Shown here in pieces: positions 44,701-55,705 of a stretch of DNA of 64,000 nucleotides. Under the pieces are notes generated by a model. It saw only the letters and a list, made by a program, of their open reading frames with translations, was not told where the DNA came from and did no database searches. The stretch spans positions 3,038,001-3,102,000 of the forward strand of contig JAUCEF010000016.1 of assembly GCA_033558025.1 (NCBI GenBank), read 5' to 3'. Every line of letters starts with the position of its first letter. The first letter of the stretch is position 1. The translations under genes and the position numbers were made by a program. This DNA is from Phytophthora sp. 'mugwort'. Taxonomy: Eukaryota; Oomycota; Peronosporomycetes; Peronosporales; Peronosporaceae.

Positions 44701-45225
44701 ACTGCCTGGAACTGGTCAAGGCGATCTACGGTCTCAAGCAAGCTTCGCGCGTGTGGAACGAGACCTTCGACGAATTCGTGTGCTCCATCGATTTTCCAGT
44801 TTCCGCCTACGATCCGTGCCTCTACATCAAGGGTTGTCGATGGCCACTGTGTGCTCGTGCTGGTCTACGTGGACGATGTGTTGGTCACCGGAAGTTCACC
44901 TGAGCTGATCTCACGCACGAAGACCGACCTCAAGACACGCTTCGAGATGACCGACAGCGGCAAGTGCGCGTTCGTTCTTGGGATCGAATTGGTGGACGGC
45001 CCGGACGGCAGCGTGACGATGTGTCAGCGCCGCTATGTGGATGACATTCTCAAGCGTTTTGGTATGGACGAGTGCAAGGCCGTGGTGAGTCCCGTCGACA
45101 TAAGCACTCGACTGATTTCAAGTGACGCAGCGACCAAGGTGAACGCTCCGTTTCGCGAAGCTGTTGGTGCTCTGATGCACTTGATGACTGCCACGCGCCC
45201 GGACATCGCGTACGCCGTTGGCTAT
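41742..45225 (+). pseudogene. gag-pol: A11 gag to RT, frameshifted mosaic
   Basis: From the ATG at 41742 to the A12 insertion just before RNase H. The gag-integrase part is the DASTK/HTIDKC type (as A2). From about 43800 the divergent GLFMGYEE pol variant follows. At about 44830 the sequence switches back to the common type ([15 protein letters not shown]) with one extra G (ATCAAGGGTTGTCG for ATCAAGGTTGTCG). That shifts the frame 11 codons before YVDD. The frameshift coincides with the type switch, suggesting an imprecise recombination join. Up to that point the frame is open for about 1,030 codons. Confidence 0.9.
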
Positions 45226-45564
45226 TGATGAAAGGTATGGATCTTGGACACGAAGCTTGTACGAAGCGGAGGGAGGGACGTCGCAGACGGCGGGACCGGG
45301 GCGAAGGCACTTGAGGGGTAGAATGAAGATTCGAAAGTGATTGAATTGTTGGAGCTTACACCCTACTGTTATAGACACGCGACCCTGCGTCCTATCACCT
45401 AGTGCATCTAATCAACCATCACTCACCGGTGTTCGTCCAATCATCCTACTCGTCTAATCATCGGTTGCGTAAACAACGTACCGTAAACATCGCGGGATCG
45501 TGTTGGACCGGTTCGGGTTAACCGGTTACTGGTACACAGTACCAAAACCCGGCAACCCTCAATA
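45226..45564 (-). repeat. A12 3' LTR, mosaic
   Basis: 339 bp. On its own strand: type I U3 start (TATTGAGGGTTGCCGGG to the GATGATTGGACGA block), then type II (ACACCGGTGAGTGATGG...TTTCATCA). The breakpoint differs from that of 41398-41737. Confidence 0.92.
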
Positions 45565-45571
45565 CGCCCCC

Positions 45572-48500
45572 TCAATGCGAACAAGCGTGGATTCCGAGTG
45601 ACGCCGTCAGATCCATGTGGCGCGGTCCTGGCATTGCCTTGGTCATGATGTTCGCGAGCATGATTGAAGTCTCACAATACTCGAGCTTGACTTCGCCGCG
45701 CTTGACCTCATCACGGATATGATGGTACTTGATGTCGATGTGCTTGGCGCGACCATGCTTCACTGGGTTCTTCGTCATCTTGATGCACGACTGGTTGTCT
45801 TCGCGGATCTTGAGCTCTGGCCCCGATTCGTTCGCTGCCGTCAAAATCTCGCACAACAGGCGATGAATCCACTTGCCTTCTTGGACGGCCAGACTGAGCG
45901 CGATGTATTCCGCTTCGCTCGTTGATAGCGACACACTTGACTGTTTCTTGCTTCCCCAACTGACTGGCGCACCCATCAAAATGAACGTGTAGCCGGAAGT
46001 CGACTTGCGGTCCGCGAGGCCGCCAGCCCAGTCCGCGTCCGAGTACCCGCGAAAGTCGATGTTGTCACCCGGCTTGAAGCAGATCCCATGCGTCTTGGTG
46101 CCTTGCAGGTAGCGAAAGATACGCTTGACCGCAACCCAGTGTTCTTCTTGAGGGTTCTCCATGAAGCGCGACGCATAGCCAACGGCGTACGCGATGTCCG
46201 GGCGCGTGGCAGTCATCAAGTGCATCAGAGCACCAACAGCTTCGCGAAACGGAGCGTTCACCTTGGTCGCTGCGTCACTTGAAATCAGTCGAGTGCTTAT
46301 GTCGACGGGACTCACCACGGCCTTGCACTCGTCCATACCAAAACGCTTGAGAATGTCATCCACATAGCGGCGCTGACACATCGTCACGCTACCGTCCGGG
46401 CCGTCCACCAATTCGATCCCAAGAACGAACGCGCACTAGCCGCTGTCGGTCATCTCGAAGCGTGTCTTGAGGTCGGTCTTCGTGCGTGAGATCAGTTCGG
46501 GTGAACTTTCGGTAATCAGCACGTCATCCACGTAGACCAGCACTAGCACGCAGTGACCGTCAACGATCTTGATGTAGAGGCACGGGTCGAACGCCGATAC
46601 TTGAAAGCCGATGGAGCACACGAACTCGTCGAAGGTCTCGTTCCACACGCGCGAAGCTTGCTTGAGACCGTAGATCGCCTTCACCAATTCCAGGCAGTCG
46701 AAGTCACCGTCGAGATCAACACCTTCGGGGACCGCGCAGAACACCAGTTCTTTCATTATCCCGTACAGGAAAGCTGTCACCACGTCGAGTTGGTCGAGGG
46801 GCCAGTCAAAATACTTGGCGATCGCGATGACCATGCGCAGCGTCACGTACTTGACCACGGGCGAGAACGTCTCCGTGTAGTCGATGCCGTACTTCTGCTT
46901 GAAACCCTTGGCCACCAGGCGCGCCTTGTACTTCTCGATCGATCCGTCGGCTTTGCGCTTGATCTTGAACACCCACTTGGTGCCGATGGCGCGTTGTCCG
47001 TTAGGCAACTTGGCAGCACGAAACACACCACGAGTCGCATCGATTCGAGCTCAGCACGAATCGCCTTGCGCCAGTGCACTTGGTCGGGGCCGTTCACCGC
47101 TTCTTGGAATGTCGTCGGCTCCGATAGATCGCCTGCTTCGACGGCATTGGCACTTGCACGCCAAAACACAGATGGAGTCGATTCTTCATCTTGGTCTCCT
47201 GACTTTTCTTCTTCGTCTGCGTCTGCTCGGTGCGGAGGGGAGTAGTTCGGCGCACTTGCTTCTTCCAGTCCAGGTCGATGACGCACAGCTCGCGGTCTTC
47301 TGGCAGCTTCATCTTCGTCACTCGGGCGGCTCTTGCGCTTCCCTGCCTGCGTGTACTCCGTCTGGCGGAAACCATCATTGTCGATGTCGAGCGAGTCGAA
47401 GTCCAGGTCGTCGACATCTTCATCGGAAATCGTCGGTGAACATCCAAAGGTCGACTCATCGAAGTTGACATCGCGACTGATAACCACCTGCCCCGCCTCG
47501 ATGTCATAAAGTCGATACGCCTTGGACACTTCTTCGTAACCCAGGAACAGTCCAGCGCGAGCCTTGGAATCCCACTTGAGCCGCTTCTCCTTCGGAGTCA
47601 GAATGTACGTCCGACAGCCGAACACACGCATGTGCTTCACACTCGGCTTGGAGTTGTAAACGATCTCGAACGGAGTCTTGTGCTCGATCTTGGGTGACGG
47701 CAGACGATTCTTCACGTAGATGGCAGTCATGGCCGCCTCAGCCCAGAAACACTTGTCCAGCTTAGCGTGATGTAGCATGCTGCGGCCGATCGTGACGATA
47801 GTTCGGATAGCTCGCTCTGCCGTGCCGTTCGTCTGGTGCGCGTACGGAACCGTGGTTTGCTGCTCGATGCCTTCGTCTTCGTAGAAGTCGTTGAGCGAGT
47901 TGGTCGTAAACTCACGAGCTCCGTCGTGCCGCACAAACTTGACCTTCTTGCCGAACTGCTTCTGCACCTTCATGATGTACGTCTTGATGCAGTCTTCGCT
48001 CTCCGACTTGGCACGCAGGCAGAAACCCTTCATGCATCCACTGGCTTCGTCCACGATCAGTAGCAGGTACTTGCTGCCGCCAAGCGAGTTTTCCTCCATG
48101 GGTCCGCAGATGTCGAAGTGGAGCAGCTCAAATGTGTCGTAGCGACGCTTGTCACGGTTGCTTGGGAATGGTTTTTGGACCATTTTACCTTGCTGGCAAC
48201 CACGACACAGACTTGGTCCGCTCGACTTGAAAGGTGCCTTCGCGTCCTTGACCATGTGGTTGTCGACCATCTTGCGAAGCACCTCAACCGGGGCGTGACC
48301 CATACGCGCGTGCAGGTCGACAGTCTTGCCACTCGTCGCCGCATTCGCCGATCGCTGAGGCGTCTGAAGCCAGTAGAGTCCATCCATGAGGTTTGCCGTC
48401 GCCACCACTTGCTTGGAGCCTTTGTGCGCAATCTGCATCTTGGTGCCGTCGAACACCACTTGAAACTTGTCACTTTTGTTGATCTGCGGTACCGAAAGCA

Positions 48501-49608
48501 GATTCTTGCTCATGCCTGGCACGTACAGCGCGTTCTTGATCTCGATCTCGCGCTCGTCGCCATTGGGCAGAACCACTTGTTCCACGATGGTCCCCACACC
48601 CATGATGGCCGCCTTGTTGCCGTCGGCCACCGAAAGTTCGCCTTCGTTCCGCTCAATCAAATGGACGAACTTGGTCTTGTCGTTGCAGATGTGGTGCGTT
48701 GCGCCGCTGTCGACCGCCCACATCCCGGACACATTCTTGCCCGTCGAAACCCCACATTCCAGTGAAACCGCGAACGCTACTCGATCGTAGTCGTAGTCGT
48801 AGCCGTTGCTGTCGTTTCTCCACTGGATGTTGTTGGCCCCGCGTCCACGGCCGTTGCCGCCGCGTCTCGGCCCTCGGTTCTCGTCCTTCTGCTTGGTCCA
48901 GCACTTGTCAATCGTGTGCCCCACTTTTCCGCAGTACGTACACTGGCGAGACTCTCGGTCGGTGTTGAACGCCTTGGCCGCGTTCTCCGTCTTCACCGTC
49001 GCCGTCTTCTCGCCTTGTCTCTTGATGTGCTCGTTCGTGAGCACCTTCACGACGTCTTGCGACCGCAGTTCAGCGCTGCTCATCTCCAAGTTCAGCACGA
49101 CGTTCTCGTAGCTCTTGGGGAGGCTGCGCAACAAGCAGATCGCCACGTCCTCGTCCTCCATCTTGGCACCGATGCTGCTGAGCTTGGCGCTGATGTTGAG
49201 GACCTCGTTGCAATGATGCAACACATTGCCGCCTTCCGACATCTCCATGCTGAAGAGTTGGCGCTTCAGGTAGATGCGTCCAGCCTTCTGCGAACCACCG
49301 TACAGCGTCTTCAGGCGCGACCAGGCAACCCACGCTTCCTCGCAGTCGTCGACCACATGGTGGTAGTCCGCGTCCATGTGGAGCAGCATCAGTCCGAAAG
49401 CGATGTTGCTCAACTTGACGTAGTCGTCCTTGGCCCGCGAGTCCGTGTAGCTTGGCGTCGTCTCACGGTTCACGACATGCCACGTCGACTTGGTCAGGAA
49501 CACGCCACGCATGTAGCGGTTCCACGTCGCGTAGTTGTCCCCGTTGAACTTGTCAATGGAGACCTTGGTCGAGGCGTCTTGGGCAGAGGACATGGTGCTT
49601 GGGCTCAT
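45572..49608 (-). pseudogene. gag-pol: A12 gag-pol with one stop and one frameshift
   Basis: Full-length gene, ATG at 49608, stop at 45574-45572. Gag, zinc knuckle [14 protein letters not shown], protease DSG, integrase HHCC/DD35E, linker, RT with YVDD and RNase H are all present. One base is missing at about 47032 (CACGAGTCGC for CACGAAGTCGC on the plus strand), in the segment before RT. A nonsense change at 46438-46436 turns an AAG lysine codon (in SGKCAFVLG) into TAG between YVDD and RNase H. The 5' 860 codons remain open and could still give gag, protease and integrase. Confidence 0.92.
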
Positions 49609-49612
49609 AACC

Positions 49613-49951
49613 TGATGAAAGGTATGGATCTTGGACACGAAGCTTGTACGAAGCGTAGGGAGGGACGTCGCAGACGGCGGGACCGGAGCGAAGGCACTTG
49701 AGGGGTAGAATGAAGATTCGAAAGTGATTGAATTGTTGGAGCTTACACCCTACTGTTATAGACACGCGACCCTGCGTCCTATCACCTAGTGCATCTAATC
49801 AACCATCACTCACCGGTGTTCGTCCAATCATCCTACTCGTCTAATCATCGGTGGCGTAAACAACGTACCGTAAACATCGCGGGATCGTGTTGGACCGGTT
49901 CGGGTTAACCGGTTACTGGTACACAGTACCAAAACCCGGCAACCCTCAATA
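49613..49951 (-). repeat. A12 5' LTR, mosaic
   Basis: 339 bp, same mosaic as 45226-45564. Primer site on its inner side at 49600-49612, right target copy GCTAT at 49952-49956. Confidence 0.92.
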
Positions 49952-49956
49952 GCTAT

Positions 49957-50559
49957 GCGTCGCGCTTCATGGAGAACCCTCAAGAAGAACACTGGGTTGC
50001 GGTCAAGCGTATCTTTCGCTACCTGCAAGGCACCAAGACGCATGGGATCTGCTTCAAGCCGGGTGACAACATCGACTTTCGCGGGTACTCGGACGCGGAC
50101 TGGGCTGGCGACCTCGCGGACCTCAAGTCGACTTCCGGCTACACGTTCATGCTAATGGGTGCACCAGTGAGCTGGGGAAGCAAGAAGCAGTCAAGTGTTT
50201 CGCTGTCTACGAGTGAGGCGGAGTACATCGCACTCAGTCTGGCGATCCAAGAGGGCAAGTGGATTCATCGCCTGCTGCGCGAGATTCTGGCGGCCGCTAA
50301 TGAGACTGGACCCGAGCTCATGATCCGCGAAGACAACCAGTCGTGCATCAAGATGACGAAGAACCCAGTGAAGCATGGTCGCGCCAAGCACATCGACATC
50401 AAGTACCACCACATCCGTGATGAGGTCAAGCGCGGCGAAGTCAAGCTCGAGTACTGCGAGACTTCTATCATGCTGGCGGACATCATGACCAAGGCACTGC
50501 CAGGACCGCGCCACATGGATCTGACGGCGTCCCTCAGAATCCACGCGTGTTCGCATTGA
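49957..50559 (+). pseudogene. gag-pol: A11 RNase H and C-terminus
   Basis: Continuation of A11 beyond A12: MENPQEEHWVAVKR, SDADWAGD, STSEAEY, EDNQSC, KHIDIKYHH, ending SLRIHACSH with the stop at 50557-50559. Open frame. The polypurine tract that follows has one change (GAGGGAGCG instead of GAGGGGGCG), which may weaken plus-strand priming. Confidence 0.88.
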
Positions 50560-50566
50560 GGGAGCG

Positions 50567-50909
50567 TATTGAGGGTTGCCGGGTTTTGGTACTGTGTACC
50601 AGTATCCGGTTAACCCGAACCGGTCCAACACGATCCGCGATGTTTACGGTACGTTGTTTACGCCACCGATGATTAGACGAGTAGGATGATTGGACGAGTG
50701 CGGAGTGTTGGCGATTGAATGCACCAAATGATTGGATGCAGGGCTGCATATCTATGTGGTAGACTAGGTAGTGTAAGCTCCGATAAATCAATCACTTTCG
50801 AATCTTCCTTCTTCAGCTCAAGTGGTCTTTACTCCGGTCTTCGCACCCAAGTGCAGAACCTCCTTCCCTCCGTCCAAGCTTCGCTTATCAAGATCCATAC
50901 CTTTTTTCA
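50567..50909 (+). repeat. LTR shared by A11 (3') and A13 (5'), type I
   Basis: 343 bp, ends CTTTTTTCA. Primer site 50910-50922 and gag ATG 50914 follow directly. One base is missing in the block reading GATCCGCG (usually GATCCCGCG). Confidence 0.9.
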
Positions 50910-50913
50910 GGTT

Positions 50914-51412
50914 ATGAGCCCAAGCACCATGTCCTCTGCCCAAGACGTCTCGACCAAGGTCTCCATCGACAAGTTCAACGGAGACAACTACGCGACGTGG
51001 AACCGCTACATGCGTGGCGTGTTCCTGACCAAGTCGACGTGGCATGTGGTGAATCGGGAAACGTCTCCATCCTTTACGGACTCCCGGGCCAAGGACGCGT
51101 ATGTCAAGTCGAGCAACATCGCTTTTGGACTGATGTTACTTCACATGGACGCCGACTACCATCATGTGGTCGATGACTGCGAGGAAGCATGGATCGCGTG
51201 GACGCGCTTGAAGACGCTGTACGGTGGATCGCAGAAGGCTGGTCGCATCTACCTCAAGCGACAGCTCTTCAGCATGGAGATGTCGGAAGGCGGCAATGTG
51301 TTGCATCATTGCAATGATGTCCTGAACATCAGCGCCAAGCTCAGCAGCATCGGCGCCAAGATGGAGGACGAGGACGTGACGATCTGCTTGCTGCGCAGTC
51401 TCCCCAAGAGCT
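50914..51412 (+). pseudogene. gag-pol: A13 gag fragment
   Basis: First 166 codons of a family-A gag (DVSTK type), closest to the A10 and A15 versions. Open until ...LLRSLPKS, where it changes abruptly at 51412/51413 into the middle of a divergent LTR. No zinc knuckle, protease or pol is left. The abrupt switch, without LTR ends or target duplication, indicates a deletion or recombination join rather than an insertion. Confidence 0.87.
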
Positions 51413-51677
51413 GCCACGGTGATTACGCCACTCATGATTGGACGAGTAGGATGATTGGACGAGTACGGAATGATGGTGATTGGATGCACCAATTGATTGG
51501 ATGCATAGTTGCATGTCTATGTAGTATACCAGGTAGGCAGGCAAAGTAAGCTCCGATAAATCAATCACTTCTGAATTTCCATTCAACCTCTCAAGCCTCC
51601 TTCCTCGCCTCGCCTCAAGCCTCGGCGGTGTCCAAGACCCCTACGTCAAGTTCAAGACCCAACGTAACCTTTCTTCA
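51413..51677 (+). repeat. A14 5' LTR, left-truncated, divergent (type III)
   Basis: 265 bp. Recognisable from GATTGGACGAGTAGGATGATTGGACGAG and the promoter-like AATCAATCACTTCTGAATTTCC. The rest has its own sequence (AACCTCTCAAGCCTCC, GTAACCTTTCTTCA). The U3 start is missing. Primer site 51678-51690 follows. Confidence 0.85.
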
Positions 51678-51681
51678 GGTT

Positions 51682-53009
51682 ATGAGCCCAGGTACCATGT
51701 CGTCTGTGCAAGATACCAAGATCTCCATTGACAAGTTCAACGGCGACAACTTCGCCACCTGGAACCGCTACATGCGTGGCGTGTTCCTGACCAAGTCGGT
51801 ATGGAACGTCGTGAACCGGGAGACGACGCCAAGCTTCGCGGACCCGAGGGCCATGGACGACTACGTCAAGTCCAGCAACATCGCGTTCGGTCTGATGTTG
51901 CTCCACATGGATGCGGACTACCACCATGTGGTCGACGACTGCGAAGAAGCCTGGGTGGCCTGGACGCGTCTGCGTTCACTCTACGGGGGGTCACAGAAGG
52001 CTGGTCGTATCTACCTGAAGCGCCAGCTCTTCAGCATTGAGATGGCAGAAGGCGGCAATGTACTTCATCATTGCAACGAAGTCCTCAACATCAGCGCCAA
52101 GCTCAGCAGCATTGGCGCCAAGATGGAGGATGAAGACGTGGCAATCTGCCTGTTACGGAGTCTGCCCAAGAGTTTCGAGAACGTGGTTCTCAACTTGGAG
52201 ATGAGCAACGCAGAGCTGCGCACTCAAGACGTGATCAAGGTGCTCACGAACGAGCACATCAAGCGGCAGGGCGAGAAGACTGCTCAGGTGAAGATTGAAG
52301 ACACTGCAAGGGCCTTTAATGCCGAGCGTGAAAGCCGCCACTGCACTTACTGCGGGAAATCGGGACACGTCGTGGACAAGTGCTGGACCAAGCAAAAGGA
52401 TGACAATCGAGGTGCACGACGTGGCCGGTCTGGTCGCGGTGCGAACAATGTCCAATGGCGCGACGACAGCGATGATGACTTCATCGCGTTTGCGGTCTCT
52501 ATGGAGTGTGGTATCTCCAAGACCAACAAGTTTCAAGGCTCATGGGCCATCGACAGTGGTGCCACGCACCACATCTGCAATGACAAGAATAAGTTTGTCA
52601 ACATCAAGGCATGCGACGAAGGTGAACTCACTGTCGCAAACGGCAATACTGCCAAGATCAAGGGAGTTGGAACGGTCATGCAGCGCGTCACCTTGCCTAA
52701 TGGTGGCGAACGCGACATCCACGTTCAAGACGCGCTCTACGTACCAAGTATGAACAAGAATCTGCTTTCGGTACCCCAGATCAACCGAAGCGGACAGTTC
52801 AAGGTGGTGTTTGATGGAGCAGAAATGCACATCGCACACAAGACGTCGAAAAAGATCGTGGCTTCCGCGGACCTGATCGACGGTCTCTACTGGCTCCGGG
52901 TGCCAAGTTTCGCTGCGAATTCGGTGACCGATGTATCGATCAACGCGGTCGATCTTCATGCACGTATGGGTCACGCACCCAGCGATCTTCTTCGGAAGAT
53001 GGTCTCAAG
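51682..53009 (+). pseudogene. gag-pol: A14 gag, protease, start of integrase (divergent)
   Basis: About 443 codons of the most divergent family-A copy: [24 protein letters not shown]. The gag domain, zinc knuckle ([14 protein letters not shown]), protease ([13 protein letters not shown]) and the first half of the integrase zinc domain ([17 protein letters not shown]) are in one open frame. It shows many scattered replacements from the other copies rather than breaks, so it looks like a separate subfamily. It is cut at about 53009 by the B3 LTR, inside the zinc domain before the C-X2-C pair. Confidence 0.88.
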
Positions 53010-53321
53010 TCTTGTCAAGGAACGCCTCGAGCAGCTGCTGTATACCGGTAGGATACCGGTATGACCTTCACTCAGTGGCACTTCAATCACTCCGGCGATT
53101 ACGGGACGATGATTACGACGCACGTGGGTACAAGATTGTGGGTACAAGATGGGCATCGACGTGGCGCTCTGCGATTGGCTGAAGTAACTCAGTATCCAGT
53201 AGAGAATCCAGTAGAGTGTACCCAGTAGGTAGAACTGTAGGCTTAGAGGTAGCAAGGAGTTTGCGAACTAAGGACCTAAATCAATCTCTTTGCATTTTGC
53301 CATCAAGTGACCAAGTCTTTT
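53010..53321 (+). repeat. B3 5' LTR (short B variant)
   Basis: 312 bp, the short B LTR lacking about 42 bases of the GACGGTGTTTA repeat region. Its first bases are decayed (TCTTGTCAAGGAACGCC for TGTTGTCAAGGAGACGCC). Promoter block TCTCTTTGCATTTTGCC has one change. Confidence 0.82.
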
Positions 53322-53325
53322 GGTT

Positions 53326-53428
53326 ATGACCGAGCCCCCGTCTTCTCTGAAGACCCCGACTACGCCTTCGCCATGACGCCACGCCGCCTTTTGCCTTCCG
53401 CATCAATAAGTTCGACGGAGCTAACTTC
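53326..53428 (+). pseudogene. gag-pol: B3 gag start, decayed
   Basis: About 100 bases of family-B gag after the B3 LTR, cut by the B4 LTR at ACTTC. The primer site is altered (GGTTATGACCGAG for GGTTATGAGCCCA). A base is lost at GCCATGACGCC (GCCATGGACGCC in B4), so it is out of frame. The rest of B3 should lie beyond the B4 3' end, which is not in the window. Confidence 0.82.
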
Positions 53429-53741
53429 TGTTGTCAAGGAGACGCCTCGAGCAGCTGCTGTATACCGGTAGGATACCGGTATGACCTTCACTCAGTGGCA
53501 CTTCAATCACTCCGGCGATTACGGGACGATGATTACGATGCACGTGGGTACAAGATTGTGGGTACAAGATGGGCATCGACGTGGCGCTCTGCGATTGGCT
53601 GAAGTAACTCAGTATCCAGTAGAGAATCCAGTAGAGTGTACCCAGTAGGTAGAACTGTAGGCTTAGAGGTAGCAAGGAGTTTGCGAACTAAGGACCTAAA
53701 TCAATCACTTTGCATTTTGCCATCAAGTAACCAAGCCTTTT
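53429..53741 (+). repeat. B4 5' LTR (short B variant)
   Basis: 313 bp, TG...TT ended, with intact promoter block and primer site (53742-53754). Left target copy ACTTC (53424-53428). Close to the B3 LTR. Confidence 0.9.
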
Positions 53742-53745
53742 GGTT

Positions 53746-55358
53746 ATGAGCCCAAGCCCCGCCTTCTCTGAAGACCCCGACTACGCCTTCGCCATGGACG
53801 CCACGCCGCCTTCTGCCTTCCGCATCAACAAGTTCGACGGAGCTAACTTCTACACGTGGAAGTTCAAGATGCAGATGGTGCTCGAGGAGCGCGAACTGTG
53901 GGAAGTGACAAGTGGGGAAGTGAAGCTGGAGCACTGCCAGACTGCGGCGGATCAAGCGCTCTTTCGGAAGAAGTCGCGTAAGGCGCTGGCGATGATCTGT
54001 CTCGCGATGGAGGATTCGCAGCTGCCGCTGGTTCGCTCGGCGAGTGGCGCGCATGATGCATGGTCAAGACTGGAAGGACACTTCGAGAAGAAGAGTTTGG
54101 CCAACAAACTCTTTCTTCGTCGACGTTTCTTCACGCTCATGATGGAGGAAGGTGATGATGTGCTTCAACACATCAACAAGCTCAAGACTCTGGCGGAACA
54201 GCTCGACGCGGTCGGCGCTCCGGTCAGCGAGGACGACTTGGTGATCACGCTTCTCGGGAGCCTGAGCGAGTCGTATCAGTTCCTGATCACGGCGTTGGAG
54301 TCAAGATCCGACACGCTGACGTGGGAGCTGGTGACGTCTCGGCTGCTACATGAAGACATGAAGCGCAAGGAGCAGGGTGGCGATGGAGATGGCGCCGCGC
54401 CTGGCCAGGCGTTCATGATGAGGGACAACAAGCATAAGGGCCGACCGTCGAAGAAGAAGCTCAGCGTCGGCATTGATCTCGGATCCGCGAGCAAATGGGA
54501 GACGTGCGACGGATGCGCGCTCGGCAAGCAGACGCGATTGAGTTTCGAATCGACATCGCCCAAGCGTGCCAATGAACTCCTGGAGGTAGTGCACAGTGAC
54601 GTATGCGGGCCCATGCGCACGCCGACGTTTGGCGGCAAGCGCTATTTCGTCACCTTTATCGACGACAAGTCGCGCTACTGCGTGGTGTACCTGGTAAAGA
54701 ACAAGTGGGAGGTGGCCGACAAGTTCGCGCACTTTGTGGCGTTTGCGGAGACACAGACCGGCAAGCGCGTCAAGGGGCTTCGCAGTGACAACGGTGGTGA
54801 GTACAAATCCGACAAAATGGCCAAGTTTTGCAGCAAGCGCGGCATCGTGCAAAAGTTCACGCCGCCATACACGCCGCAGCTCAACGGAATCGCGGAGCGC
54901 ATGAACCGGACGCTAGTTGAATGCGCGCGGTGCATGCTGGAGCACGCGAGTCTGTCCAAGGCATACTGGGGCGAAGCAGTCATGACGGCTATGTTCCTGC
55001 GCAACCGCTGTCCGACACATGCGCTTGACAACGATAAGTCTCCGTACGAGTTGTGGACTGCCAAGAAACCATTGCTGGCCAACCTCAAAGTCTTCGGTTG
55101 CCACGCCTACGTGCATGTGGCGAAAGAGAAGCGAACCAAGCTGGATGCGCGATCGGTGCGATGCAGGTTCCTGGGGTACTTGGACCACGAGAAAGCGTAT
55201 CGGTTCGAGGAGATCGAGAGTGGTCGCGTGCTGGTGAGCCGCGATGCACAGTTCATGGAAGACGTCTTCGACGGTGGAAGACGCGACTACAAACCCACGG
55301 AGGCGCTGGTGGACCTTCAAGATGCGGAAGAAGGCACCACGGACAAAGATGAACAGTC
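53746..55358 (+). pseudogene. gag-pol: B4 gag-integrase, zinc knuckle and protease deleted
   Basis: About 538 codons, open from the ATG at 53746 to the A15 insertion at CAGTC. The gag domain matches B1. At about 54455-54465 the sequence passes from the basic stretch before the zinc knuckle (KGRPSKKK) directly to GIDLGSASKWETCDGC of the integrase zinc domain. Compared with B1 about 690 bases are missing, in frame: the zinc knuckle, the whole protease, and the two His of the integrase zinc domain. The integrase core keeps HSDVCGP, RSDNGGEY and the catalytic Glu in NGIAERMN. RT and RNase H are beyond the break and not seen. It could not mature its own proteins, so it would need a helper. Confidence 0.9.
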
Positions 55359-55701
55359 TATTGAGGGTTGCCAGGTTTTGGTACTGTGTACCAGTAACCG
55401 GTTAACCCGAACCGGTCCAACACGATCCCGCGATGTTTACGGTACGTTGTTTACGCAACCGATGATTAGACGAGTAGGATGATTGGACGAGTGCGGAGTG
55501 TTGGCGATTGAATGCACCAAATGATTGGATGCAGGGCTGCATATCTATGTGGTAGACTAGGTAGTGTAAGCTCCGATAAATTAATCACTTTCGAATCTTC
55601 CTTCTTCAGCTCAAGTGGTCTTTACTCCGGTCTTCACACCAAGTACAGAACCTCCTTCGCTCCGTCCAAGCTTCACTTATCAAGATCCATACCTTTTATC
55701 A
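55359..55701 (+). repeat. A15 5' LTR (type I)
   Basis: 343 bp, U5 of the TCACTTATCAAGATCCATACC kind as in A10. Left flank CAGTC of B4; primer site 55702-55714. Confidence 0.91.
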
Positions 55702-55705
55702 GGTT

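Larger units (their letters stand above)
45226..49951 (-). mobile_element. A12, complete family-A element in A11
   Basis: Minus strand, 3' LTR 45226-45564, 5' LTR 49613-49951, target duplication GCTAT on both sides. The LTRs differ by about four bases. Both are the same type I/type II mosaic, so the mosaic LTR existed before this insertion and was transmitted by reverse transcription. Confidence 0.94.
41398..50909 (+). mobile_element. A11, family-A element in tandem chain, carrying A12
   Basis: Shares its left LTR with A8 and its right LTR (50567-50909) with A13. A12 is inserted at GCTAT (45221-45225 and 49952-49956). The two LTRs differ in type, so they did not arise together. Confidence 0.85.
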
